55,883 nucleotides of DNA. It comes from Bradyrhizobium sp. Its GTDB lineage: Bacteria; Pseudomonadota; Alphaproteobacteria; Rhizobiales; Beijerinckiaceae. The first letter of the stretch is position 1. Every line of letters starts with the position of its first letter. Below, piece by piece: positions 9,328-17,403 of this stretch. The stretch is from NCBI GenBank assembly GCA_004799435.1, contig SSMV01000068.1:1-55883 (forward strand). Reading direction: 5' to 3'. Both the position numbers and the translations under genes were made by a program. Below the pieces are notes generated by a model. It ran no database searches, was not told where the DNA came from, and was given only the letters and a program-made list of their open reading frames with translations.

Positions 9328-9371
9328 GTGGCGCAGCCCTCCGTGGCCGCGGGCGCGGAGGCCCGCGCCAC
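9328..9371. terminator. Two-tier inverted repeat between convergent genes
   Basis: Outer arms GTGGCGC (9328-9334) and GCGCCAC (9365-9371) enclose inner arms CCTCCG (9338-9343) and CGGAGG (9356-9361). It sits exactly between the stop codons of two convergent genes (9321 and 9380) and would fold on either strand. No T-run follows, so a bidirectional terminator or mRNA 3' stabiliser is likely but not certain. Confidence 0.55.
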
Positions 9372-9379
9372 TACGCGCG

Positions 9380-10117
9380 CTAAGCCGTCGCGCCGGCGTC
9401 CACCGTCAACACCGCGCCGCTGATGTTGCGGCCGCCTTCGCCCATCAAGAGCGAGGCCATTGCGGCGATGTCCTGCGGTTCGGCGAGACGGCGCAGCGCA
9501 GCGCGCCCGGCGATGCGCTCGCGCTGGGTCGCGTCAAGGCCACGCGTCATTTCGGTGTCGACATAGCCCGGCGCGATAGCGTTGACCGTGACGCCGACCC
9601 TGCCGACCTCGCGCGCCAGCGAGCGCGTGAAGCCGGTCAGCGCGGCTTTGCTCGCCGCATAGACCGAGAGGCCGTTGAAGCCGGTTGCGGCGACGATCGA
9701 GGCGATATTGACGATCCGCCCTCGCCCCTCGGCCATCATGCCGCGCGCGACATATTTGGTCAGCACGATCGGCGACAGCGTGTTGAGGCGCAGCAGCGCC
9801 TCGATCTCCTGCGTCTTCATCGTCGCCAGCAGGCCCTCGCCGCCGACCCCGGCATTGTTGACGAGACCGTAGATCGGCCCGCGCCGCTCGCGCAGTTCGC
9901 GTACGAAGGCGGGGATGGCGGCGATATCGGCGAGATCGAAGGATTCGAAATGCAACGCGCCCGGTCCCGTCAGCGACTGGGCGGCCGCGGCGAAGCCCTC
10001 GCCCGGCTTGCGCGCGACGCCGGTGACGCAAAAGCCGTCCTGGGCCAGCCGCGTGGCGATCGCCAGACCGAGGCCGCGGCTCGCGCCGGTGACGAGAACA
10101 TTATCCATCGCAGTCAT
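9380..10117 (-). CDS. Short-chain dehydrogenase/reductase, FabG-like
   Basis: A 245-residue classical SDR. The NAD(P)-binding glycine motif TGASRGLG is at residues 10-17, the structural motif NNAG at 87-90, and the catalytic residues are Ser140, Tyr153 and Lys157. The C-terminus (GRNISGAVLTVDAG) matches 3-oxoacyl-carrier-protein reductases. The arginine after the glycine motif's serine favours NADPH (inference). The ATG at 10117 overlaps the upstream ligase stop as ATGA, and a second in-frame Met lies at residue 4. Being last in an operon after an AMP ligase and a carrier protein suggests a carrier-bound keto or imine substrate rather than housekeeping fatty acid synthesis. Confidence 0.92.
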   Translation of the reverse strand: MTAMDNVLVTGASRGLGLAIATRLAQDGFCVTGVARKPGEGFAAAAQSLTGPGALHFESFDLADIAAIPAFVRELRERRGPIYGLVNNAGVGGEGLLATMKTQEIEALLRLNTLSPIVLTKYVARGMMAEGRGRIVNIASIVAATGFNGLSVYAASKAALTGFTRSLAREVGRVGVTVNAIAPGYVDTEMTRGLDATQRERIAGRAALRRLAEPQDIAAMASLLMGEGGRNISGAVLTVDAGATA

Positions 10118-11487
10118 CCATGGCGGGCCAGCTTGCCCCCCTCAGTGATCGGCAGTTCGGCGACGAAAGTCAGCGACGTCGGCGCCTTATAGGGCGCCAG
10201 CGCGACCCGGCAGGCGGCGAGAATATCGCGCCTGGTCGCTTCATCGGCGCTCGCCCCGGCGCGCAACACCACTTCTGCGGCGACCAGCGCGCCGGTGATC
10301 GGATTCTTGCGGGCGAAGACGCGGCTCGCCCTGACCAGTTCATGCGCATTGAGCGCGGCCTCGACCTCTTCGGGATGGACCTTGGCGCCGCCAACATTGA
10401 TGATTCCGCCGCGCCGGCCGAAGAAAACGAAGCGGTCGCCGCTGTGCGCGACAACGTCGCCGGTGTCGACGAAGCCATCGGCGTCTTTCAGTTGCGGCGC
10501 ATCCTTGCCGACATAACGCAGCGCCGTGCAGCGCGAGCGCACGCGCAGCGTTTCATCCTCGATGCGGATCGTCATGTCGCTGCGTTCGCCGATGAGCGTT
10601 GCGGGAAAACCTGCGCGGCCATCGCCGACGACGAAGACCACGCCCGCTTCGGTCGAAGCATAAGCATGTTCGACGCGCGCCGCGGGGAATAGCGCCTTCA
10701 GCGCGGCGAGCGTCGCATCGTCGGCGATCTCGCCCGAAAGCCTCGCCGACTGCGGCGAAAGGCGGCGGATGGCCGGGCTCATCAGCGCCTGGCGCCAATG
10801 CGACGGCGTACCGGAAATATGGGTTGCGCCGGCCGTCGCCAGCCGGAGCAGAAAGGCTTCGACGCTTTCGTTCGGATCGCTCAGCGTCAGCGATTCCACG
10901 CCGGCCAGCGCGCGCAGGAAGATCTGCAGCCCGCCATAGCGGCGAATGTCGTAGAACGTCGCCCAGCGCTGCCCGGCGTCGGGCTGGAATGGCGCGGTGA
11001 GCGTCGCCAGTGTGTGAGCCACCAGTTTCGGCGTTCCGCTCGTGCCGGAGGTTGGCAAGATCCATTCGGTGGCGAAGCTTCGCCGCCGGGGCGCGGCAAG
11101 CGGCGTCAGAGGCAGGCGGCAGACGACGCGGGTCGCGACGCCGACGTCGGGCTCCGGCGCATCGCCGTCGTGGACCAGGGCGTCGATCTCCGCAACGCGG
11201 GCGAGCGCCGCGAGGGTCACAGCGTCGACGCCGGGCGGACAAAGTAGAATCTGGCGGGCGAGACCGTCGAGTTCGATCAGCGCCGCCGCGGCCTTGGCCA
11301 TGTCGCTGACGACAAGCGCCACCGAGCGCCCTTCGAGCGACGCCGAATCGGCGTCTAGGCTGGTCGCCCGAGCAAGATCGTCGAGATTGAGGCTTAAGTC
11401 GCGCGTCGAGACGCGGCGTCCGCGCCCGGCGCCCGGCGCCATAAACGCGGCGAGCGAGAGCGCTTCGAGCGTTCGGGTCTCAGACAC
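10114..11487 (-). CDS. AMP-dependent acyl ligase (ANL superfamily), short form
   Basis: A 457-residue adenylate-forming enzyme. The P-loop LPTSGTSGTPKLVAHT starts at residue 144, YASTEAG is the A5-type motif, VDTGDVV the A7-type and FGRRGGIINVGGAKVHPEEVE-like residues form A8. The protein ends five residues after the A10 lysine (Lys452 in GGKLARHG), so it has no extra C-terminal domain. The N-terminal part before the P-loop is shorter than in standard acyl-CoA ligases (usually 500 or more residues in total). The upstream carrier protein gene overlaps it by 8 bases and the reductase follows with an ATGA overlap. Loading of carrier protein 2 is therefore the most likely job (inference). Confidence 0.9.
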   Translation of the reverse strand: MSETRTLEALSLAAFMAPGAGRGRRVSTRDLSLNLDDLARATSLDADSASLEGRSVALVVSDMAKAAAALIELDGLARQILLCPPGVDAVTLAALARVAEIDALVHDGDAPEPDVGVATRVVCRLPLTPLAAPRRRSFATEWILPTSGTSGTPKLVAHTLATLTAPFQPDAGQRWATFYDIRRYGGLQIFLRALAGVESLTLSDPNESVEAFLLRLATAGATHISGTPSHWRQALMSPAIRRLSPQSARLSGEIADDATLAALKALFPAARVEHAYASTEAGVVFVVGDGRAGFPATLIGERSDMTIRIEDETLRVRSRCTALRYVGKDAPQLKDADGFVDTGDVVAHSGDRFVFFGRRGGIINVGGAKVHPEEVEAALNAHELVRASRVFARKNPITGALVAAEVVLRAGASADEATRRDILAACRVALAPYKAPTSLTFVAELPITEGGKLARHG

Positions 11488-11725
11488 GCGCGGTTTCGTA
11501 AAAGGCGATCAGATCGCCCAGCGTGATGGGCAGCCGGCCGTCATGCGCTTCGCTGAAGGGATCGGCGCCCAGCGCATCCTCAAGCCGCGCCACCAATATT
11601 GCGAAGCAGAGCGAATCGAGGCCCGATTCCATGAGCGGCAGGTCGTCGGCGAGCGGGGCGAGGGTCTTGCCTTGCTCCGCAGCCACCTCGCGAATCGCGG
11701 CCAGGATCGTTAACCGAGTGGTCAT
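11480..11725 (-). CDS. Acyl carrier protein 2
   Basis: An 81-residue carrier protein with a canonical attachment motif, Ser38 in ESGLDSLCFAILVARLED. Helix II is acidic, and the C-terminal LPITLGDLIAFYETA resembles the end of carrier domains paired with ANL ligases. It is the first gene of the ACP-ligase-reductase operon and overlaps the ligase by 8 bases. It differs clearly from carrier protein 1 (GLDSL versus GLTSM), so the two probably carry different substrates. Confidence 0.93.
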   Translation of the reverse strand: MTTRLTILAAIREVAAEQGKTLAPLADDLPLMESGLDSLCFAILVARLEDALGADPFSEAHDGRLPITLGDLIAFYETARV

Positions 11726-11816
11726 CAGGCGTTTCGCCTAGCGTTGAGGGCGTTTTCTCACTCTACTATGGTTCGTGGCGCGCCCGCGCCGCCATTTCCC
11801 TGAACGGTAAATTTTT

Positions 11817-12695
11817 ATGGTTGTCTCCGTCCCGGCGAACGTGGTCTGCCGCGCCATAGAAGAGCGCGACCTGCCCGGGGTCCTCGACTGCCTGATGCGC
11901 GGCTTTCCCGAGCGGTCGCGCGACTTCTGGACACAAGGCCTCGCCAGGCTCGGCGGGCGGCCGCCGATTGGCGATTATCCGCGCTACGGCCATCTGCTCG
12001 AAGCCGAGGGACGGGTCGTCGGCGTGTTGCTGCAGATCGTCACGCAACGCGCAACGCCTGCGGGTCCGATGGTGCGGGCCAACATGTCGAGCTGGTGCGT
12101 CGACCCCGAATACCGCAGCTACGCCCATCCGCTGCATGCCCGCGCGATCAGCCGGCGCGAGGCGGTCTATCTCACCGTGACGGCGGCGCCGCACACCGTC
12201 CCCACGCTCAAGGCTTTCGGCTATCGCGCCTCCAGCGAGGGACAGACGATCTACGCGCCCTTGCTGTCGCGCGCCGATCGGCGCGCCCGCGTCGTCGATT
12301 ACGCGCCCGAGACGCCCGAGGCGAAGCGTCTCGCGAGCGAGGACGCGCGCTTGCTCGCCGACCATGCCGCGCTCGGCTGCATCGCGCTGATCGGGTTTGT
12401 CGACGACGAGGCGCGACCGTTGATCTTCCAGCGGCGAAGAATCTTACGCGCGCTGATCCCCTGCGCGCATCTCGTCTATTGTCGCGACGGCGACGATCTC
12501 GCGCGCTTCAGTCGCGCTTACGGACGCCGCCTTGCCCGCGAGGGTCGTTTCTTCGTCGTCGCCGACGCGCTCGGACCCATTGACGGCCTCGCCGGGCGCT
12601 ATTTTCCTGGCCGCGAGCCCCGCTATTTCAAGGGTCCGCTTGTTCCCTCGCCCTTCGATCTCGCCGACACCGAACTGGTGATTTTCGGGCGTTAG
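11817..12695 (+). CDS. GNAT-like acyltransferase
   Basis: A 292-residue protein whose N-terminal half looks like a GNAT fold: [20 protein letters not shown], then [20 protein letters not shown], then [20 protein letters not shown] where the acyl-CoA pyrophosphate loop normally lies. The second half resembles nothing I can name. GNAT enzymes with carrier-bound donors are known, and its place between carrier protein 2 and cobQ suggests it transfers or accepts a group made by the cluster (inference). The start is the ATG at 11817 in an AT-rich context with no strong ribosome binding site. The 91-base spacer to the divergent carrier gene holds a TACTAT that could be a -10 element. Confidence 0.75.
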   Translation: MVVSVPANVVCRAIEERDLPGVLDCLMRGFPERSRDFWTQGLARLGGRPPIGDYPRYGHLLEAEGRVVGVLLQIVTQRATPAGPMVRANMSSWCVDPEYRSYAHPLHARAISRREAVYLTVTAAPHTVPTLKAFGYRASSEGQTIYAPLLSRADRRARVVDYAPETPEAKRLASEDARLLADHAALGCIALIGFVDDEARPLIFQRRRILRALIPCAHLVYCRDGDDLARFSRAYGRRLAREGRFFVVADALGPIDGLAGRYFPGREPRYFKGPLVPSPFDLADTELVIFGR

Positions 12696-12723
12696 CCGCC
12701 GCTGGATCGAGGAGACGAAGTCG

Positions 12724-14181
12724 TTGAGCCGGGCGCGCGCATTGATGTTGCAGGGCACCGGCTCGGATGTCGGCAAATCGCTGATCGTCGCCGGTCTCTG
12801 CCGCGCCTTCGCCGCGCGTGGGCTCAACGTGCGCCCGTTCAAGCCGCAGAACATGTCGAACAACGCGGCGGTGACCAGCGACGGCCGCGAAATCGGTCGC
12901 GCCCAGGCGCTGCAGGCGCGTGCGGCCGGCGTCGCGCCGACGGCCGACATGAACCCGATCCTGCTGAAACCGCAGAGCGACATTGGCGCGCAGATCGTCG
13001 TGCAAGGCCGCGTCTTTGGCGCGGCGGAAGCGCGCGCCTATCAGGACTTGAAGCCGCGGCTGATGGCGGCGGTGCTCGACAGTTACGTGCGCGTGTCCGA
13101 GCAAGCCGATTTGGTTTTGGTCGAGGGCGCCGGCAGCCCGGCCGAGGTCAACCTGCGCCGCGGCGACATCGCCAATATGGGATTTGCCCGGGCCGCCGAT
13201 GTTCCGGTCGTCTTGATCGGCGACATCGACCGCGGCGGCGTCATCGCGCAGCTCGTCGGCACGCAGGCGGTGCTCGCTCCCGAGGACGCCGCCATGATCG
13301 TCGGCTTCCTGGTCAATAAGTTTCGCGGCGACGCGAGCCTGTTCGACGACGGAATGCGCTTCATCGCGGAGCGCACCGGCTGGCCGGCGCTTGGCCTCAT
13401 TCCGTTTTTCCCGCCCGCTCATCGCCTTCCCGCCGAGGACGCGCTGGTGCTCGACGGCCACCGCGACAAAAGCGCCGCCGCGATCACCATCGCCGTCGCA
13501 CAGCTTTCGCGCATCGCCAATTTCGACGATTTCGACCCGCTGCGCCTCGAACCCAATGTTCGCCTCGTCATGGCGCGGCCGGGAGAACCATTGCCGCTCG
13601 CCGATCTCGTCATCCTGCCCGGCAGCAAGGCGACGATCGCCGATCTCGCCTTTTTTCGCGTGCAGGGCTGGGACATCGATCTCATGGCCCATGTCCGGCG
13701 CGGCGGACGGGTGCTCGGCCTATGCGGCGGCTATCAAATGCTGGGGCGCTGCGTCGCCGATCCCGGCGGGATCGAGGGGCCGGCAGACGAAGCGCGCGGC
13801 CTCGGGCTGCTCGACGTCGAAACCGTGCTGGCGGGCGAAAAGACCCTGCGCGCGGTCGAAGGCCTTTGCCTCGCCAATGGCGCGCCCTTCTCGGGCTATG
13901 AAATGCATATCGGACGCACGCAGGGGCCCGATTGCGCGCGCCCGCTGCTCAGCCTCGCCGACGGGCGCGCGGATGGCGCGATCTCGCCCAATGGGCGGAT
14001 CATGGGCGCCTATGCGCATGGGCTCTTCGCCGACGACGCCCAGCGGGCGGCCTGGCTCGCAACCCTCGGAACATCCTCCAGCCTCGGCTATGACGCGACG
14101 ATCGAGCGCACGCTCGACGAACTCGCCGCGCATCTGGCCGCGCATATCGATCTCGACCGGCTCCTGGCGTTGGCGCGATGA
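12724..14181 (+). CDS. cobQ: Cobyric acid synthase
   Basis: CobQ amidates the b, d, e and g carboxyl groups of adenosylcobyrinic acid a,c-diamide using glutamine and ATP, late in cobalamin synthesis. The 485-residue protein has the ATP-binding loop [10 protein letters not shown] at the N-terminus, [12 protein letters not shown], and a C-terminal class I glutaminase with [12 protein letters not shown] (nucleophile Cys near residue 334) and GAYAHGLF (His near 431). The start is TTG at 12724, placed 8 bases after GGAGA (12711-12715); it gives the usual CobQ N-terminus. There is no cobalamin riboswitch in the 28-base gap after the acyltransferase gene. Its stop (TGA 14179-14181) overlaps an ATG at 14178 that leads only to a nine-codon frame. 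Confidence 0.96.
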   Translation: MSRARALMLQGTGSDVGKSLIVAGLCRAFAARGLNVRPFKPQNMSNNAAVTSDGREIGRAQALQARAAGVAPTADMNPILLKPQSDIGAQIVVQGRVFGAAEARAYQDLKPRLMAAVLDSYVRVSEQADLVLVEGAGSPAEVNLRRGDIANMGFARAADVPVVLIGDIDRGGVIAQLVGTQAVLAPEDAAMIVGFLVNKFRGDASLFDDGMRFIAERTGWPALGLIPFFPPAHRLPAEDALVLDGHRDKSAAAITIAVAQLSRIANFDDFDPLRLEPNVRLVMARPGEPLPLADLVILPGSKATIADLAFFRVQGWDIDLMAHVRRGGRVLGLCGGYQMLGRCVADPGGIEGPADEARGLGLLDVETVLAGEKTLRAVEGLCLANGAPFSGYEMHIGRTQGPDCARPLLSLADGRADGAISPNGRIMGAYAHGLFADDAQRAAWLATLGTSSSLGYDATIERTLDELAAHLAAHIDLDRLLALAR

Positions 14182-14334
14182 CCCAGCGGCGACGCTTGCC
14201 TTCCTGATCGGCGCGCGGGACAAAGTGCGAACCGCCAACCGCCCGAGTCCGTCCTGGCCGATCCCAATCTTTTCTCGATTCCCGCCGGCGCGCCGTTTCT
14301 GCCGACGCTGGCGCGCGCGCTGTTCGACGGCGCA

Positions 14335-17300
14335 TTGATCGAGGGCTTCCCCGGCGCCGGCGGCCCGCTGGCGCTTGCCGACGCGACGATCTACGTGCCG
14401 ACCCAGCGCGCGGCGAGCGCGCTGGCGCGCGAACTTGTCGCGGCAAGCGGCGGCGCCGCCTTGATCCTGCCGCGCATCGCGCCGCTCGGCGCGATCGAAG
14501 CGATGCGCGAAGAACTCGCGCTGTTCGACGGCGATGCGCTGAGCGACGCGGCGGCGTCGAGCGTCAGCGAAATCGCCCGGCGCATGACGCTGTCGCGCCT
14601 CGTGCGCGCCTGGGGCGTTGCGCTGCGCGGCGCGATCCGCGGCGTCGACGCCGATGGACAAATGAGTTTCGACCCCAGCGAACCCCCGCTGGTCGCGACA
14701 AGCCCGGCCCAGGCATTCGCCCTGTCAGGCGATCTCGCCGGCCTGATCGACGATTTCCTCATCGAGGATGTTTCGCCCGAGCGGCTGCAGGGGCTCGTTG
14801 CCGACCGTTTCGATCCCTATTGGGGCATCACCCTCGATTTCCTCAAGATCGCCTTCGCCCTTTGGCCGCAATGGCTCGCCGAGCGCGGCCTGACCGATCG
14901 CGCCCGCGCCGCCGCGCTGGCGATCGACGGCGAAATTCGAGTCATGTCCGAAGGTAAGACCCGCGGGCCGACGATCGTCGCCGGCTCGACAGGCGCCAAT
15001 CGCGCCACAGCCCGGCTGATTGCGGCGATCGCCCGCGCGCCGCGGGGCGCGGCGGTGCTGCCCGATCTCGACTACGACCTTGACGACGACGCCTGGGCGA
15101 TGCTTGGCCAGGATGAGGAGCTTGGCGGCGCCGAGCAGAGCGCCAGCGGCATCGCCGGTCACCCGCAGGCGATCCTGCGTCGATTGCTGGCGACAATCGG
15201 CGTGCCGCGTGAGGCGGTCAAGCCGCTCGGCCTCGTCGATCCCGCGCGGCGCGTTCGCGCGCGCTTTGTTTCAGAGGCGCTGCGGCCCGCCGAATCGACC
15301 GACGCCTGGGGGCGACGGCGCGCCGCGCCGTCCGAGGATTCGCTGAGCGACGAGGCGATTGCTGTCGGCCTCGCCGACGTGGCGATCATCATCGCCGCCA
15401 ATGAGCGCGAAGAGGCGCTGGCGCTCGCCACAGCGATGCGCGAGGCGCTGGAGACGCCCGACAAAACCGCCGCGCTCATCACGCCCGACGCCGCCATCGC
15501 CCATCGCGTCGCCGCCGAGCTCACGCGCTGGGGGATCGAGATCGAAGCGTCGGCCGGACGCCGGCTCGGCGATGCCGAGGCTTGCGTGCTGGCGCGACTT
15601 GCATTGGCGACCGCGAGCGATTTCGCCCCGGCTTCGCTTGCCGCCCTGCTCGCCAACCCGCTTACGCTGCTTGGCCGCGAACGCTTCGCCTATGAATCGG
15701 CCGCCCGCGCGCTCGAGCTCGGCGCTTTGCGCGCCGTCACCCCTACCGCCGGGCTCGACGATCCAGCCGCCCTTTTTGCGGCGGCGCGGGCTTCAGCAAG
15801 CGGCCAACACGCCCATCCGGCCCGGCGAAGACTGAGCGACGCGCAATGGCTGAGCGGCGAAGCGCTGCTTGCCGACGCAGCCCGGGCGCTCTTGCCCTTG
15901 CGCGCGCTCCAAGGTGAAGCGCCGCTCGCCGATTTCATCGCCGCCCATCGCAGCGCGCTCTCGGCGCTTAGCGCGGAACGCGCCGACTGGCGCGACGCGT
16001 CCGGCGGCGAGGCGCTCGAAGCTTTGTTCGACGCCTGGAGCGACGGCGCCGACCCTGAGTTTCGCTTAAGCCTCGCCGATTATGGCGCGCTGTTCGACGC
16101 CGTCGTCGCCGCCGAACGCGCCCCGCCCGGACGCGCCGCGCATCCGCGATTGCAGATCCTCGGTCTGCTGGAAGCGCGGCTCTTGAGCTTCGATCTGGCG
16201 CTGCTCGCCGGTCTCGACGAGACCATATGGCCGCCGACGGCGACGACGGACGCCTTTCTCAATCGTAAGATGCGCGCCGATCTCGGCCTGTCGCCGCCGG
16301 AACGGCGCATCGGTCAGACCGCGCATGATTTCGTCGCCGCGCTGGGCGCGCCGCGCGTTATTCTCAGTCGCGCCAAAAAGCGAGGCGGCGCGCCAACGGT
16401 CGCCTCGCGTTTTCTGCAGCGCATGGCCGCCGTCGCCGGCGAGGAGGCGATCGGCGCCGCCGAGTCGCGCGGCGCGCGCTATCTCGCCTTTGCCCGCGGT
16501 CTCGATCAGCCGCCCGGCTATCGGCCCTCGCCGGCGCCCCAGCCGCGTCCGGTGGCGGCGCTCAGGCCCCGCCGCCTCAGCGTCACGCGTGTCGAGACGC
16601 TGCGGCGCGACCCTTACGCGATCTACGCCGAGACGATCCTGCGCCTTGTGCCGCTCGCGCCGATCGCCGCGACAGCCGGCGCGCGCGAAATCGGCGAGGT
16701 CTGGCACGCCGCGCTGCAGGCCTTCGGCGAGCAGGCGCAGCCAAATGACGCGGCGCGCCTTGTTGAAATCGCCGAGGCGCATTTCGCCCCGCTGCTGGCT
16801 GACCCGAGCTTTCGCGCCTTGAACTGGCCGCGCATTCTCGATGGGCTCGCGGTCTTTCTTGAGTTTGACACGAAGCGGCGCGCCGACGGGCGGCGCGTGT
16901 TGATCGAGCGTGGCGGAAAGTTTCCCTTTCCGCTCGCCGATGGCTCGAGTTTCGAGCTGACCGCACGCGCCGACCGCATCGAGTTTCTCGCGGGTGGCGG
17001 CGCGGCGCTGATCGATTACAAGACTGGCGCGCCGCCGAGCAAGCGCGAGGTCGAGATCGGCCTCGCGCCGCAATTGACGCTGACGGCCAAGATGCTTGCG
17101 GAAGGCGCCTTCGCCGGCGCGCCGGCGGCGACAGTGGTCGAGGCGCTTTATTTCAAGCTTGGAGGCGCCAAGGGCGGCGAGGCCAAGCCGCTTAATCCGG
17201 ACGCGTTGCCCACGATGGTCGCCGAACATTTCGCCGGATTGATTGAATTGCTCGACCAATTCGCCGACCCCGGCACGCCCTACCTCTCGCGGGTTATGCC

Positions 17301-17403
17301 GAAATTCATCGGCCGCGCCGGCGATTACGATCATCTCGCGCGCGTCAAGGAATGGTCGGCGACCGGCGGCCAGTCCGAAGATGACGGGGCGGAGGAGGTA
17401 TGA
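14335..17403 (+). CDS. addB: Double-strand-break repair protein AddB (alphaproteobacterial type), start uncertain
   Basis: AddB pairs with AddA to resect DNA ends for RecA loading. From the TTG at 14335 the frame gives 1022 residues. It has IYVPTQRAASALARELV near the N-terminus, LALLAGLDETIWPP in the middle, and a C-terminal RecB-type nuclease motif (ALIDYKTGAPPSK) near residue 895. Conserved family sequence continues upstream in the same frame: LFSIPAGAPFLPTLARALFD is encoded from about 14269. Between the cobQ stop (14181) and 14335 the frame has no ATG, GTG or TTG. The earliest non-standard candidate is CTG at 14254. The true start may be unusual or a frameshift may be present. It overlaps addA as ATGA. 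Confidence 0.9.
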   Translation: MIEGFPGAGGPLALADATIYVPTQRAASALARELVAASGGAALILPRIAPLGAIEAMREELALFDGDALSDAAASSVSEIARRMTLSRLVRAWGVALRGAIRGVDADGQMSFDPSEPPLVATSPAQAFALSGDLAGLIDDFLIEDVSPERLQGLVADRFDPYWGITLDFLKIAFALWPQWLAERGLTDRARAAALAIDGEIRVMSEGKTRGPTIVAGSTGANRATARLIAAIARAPRGAAVLPDLDYDLDDDAWAMLGQDEELGGAEQSASGIAGHPQAILRRLLATIGVPREAVKPLGLVDPARRVRARFVSEALRPAESTDAWGRRRAAPSEDSLSDEAIAVGLADVAIIIAANEREEALALATAMREALETPDKTAALITPDAAIAHRVAAELTRWGIEIEASAGRRLGDAEACVLARLALATASDFAPASLAALLANPLTLLGRERFAYESAARALELGALRAVTPTAGLDDPAALFAAARASASGQHAHPARRRLSDAQWLSGEALLADAARALLPLRALQGEAPLADFIAAHRSALSALSAERADWRDASGGEALEALFDAWSDGADPEFRLSLADYGALFDAVVAAERAPPGRAAHPRLQILGLLEARLLSFDLALLAGLDETIWPPTATTDAFLNRKMRADLGLSPPERRIGQTAHDFVAALGAPRVILSRAKKRGGAPTVASRFLQRMAAVAGEEAIGAAESRGARYLAFARGLDQPPGYRPSPAPQPRPVAALRPRRLSVTRVETLRRDPYAIYAETILRLVPLAPIAATAGAREIGEVWHAALQAFGEQAQPNDAARLVEIAEAHFAPLLADPSFRALNWPRILDGLAVFLEFDTKRRADGRRVLIERGGKFPFPLADGSSFELTARADRIEFLAGGGAALIDYKTGAPPSKREVEIGLAPQLTLTAKMLAEGAFAGAPAATVVEALYFKLGGAKGGEAKPLNPDALPTMVAEHFAGLIELLDQFADPGTPYLSRVMPKFIGRAGDYDHLARVKEWSATGGQSEDDGAEEV

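Noticed and set aside
12696-12723. Possible cobalamin riboswitch before cobQ
   Set aside because: The spacer is only 28 bases and contains just a ribosome binding site.
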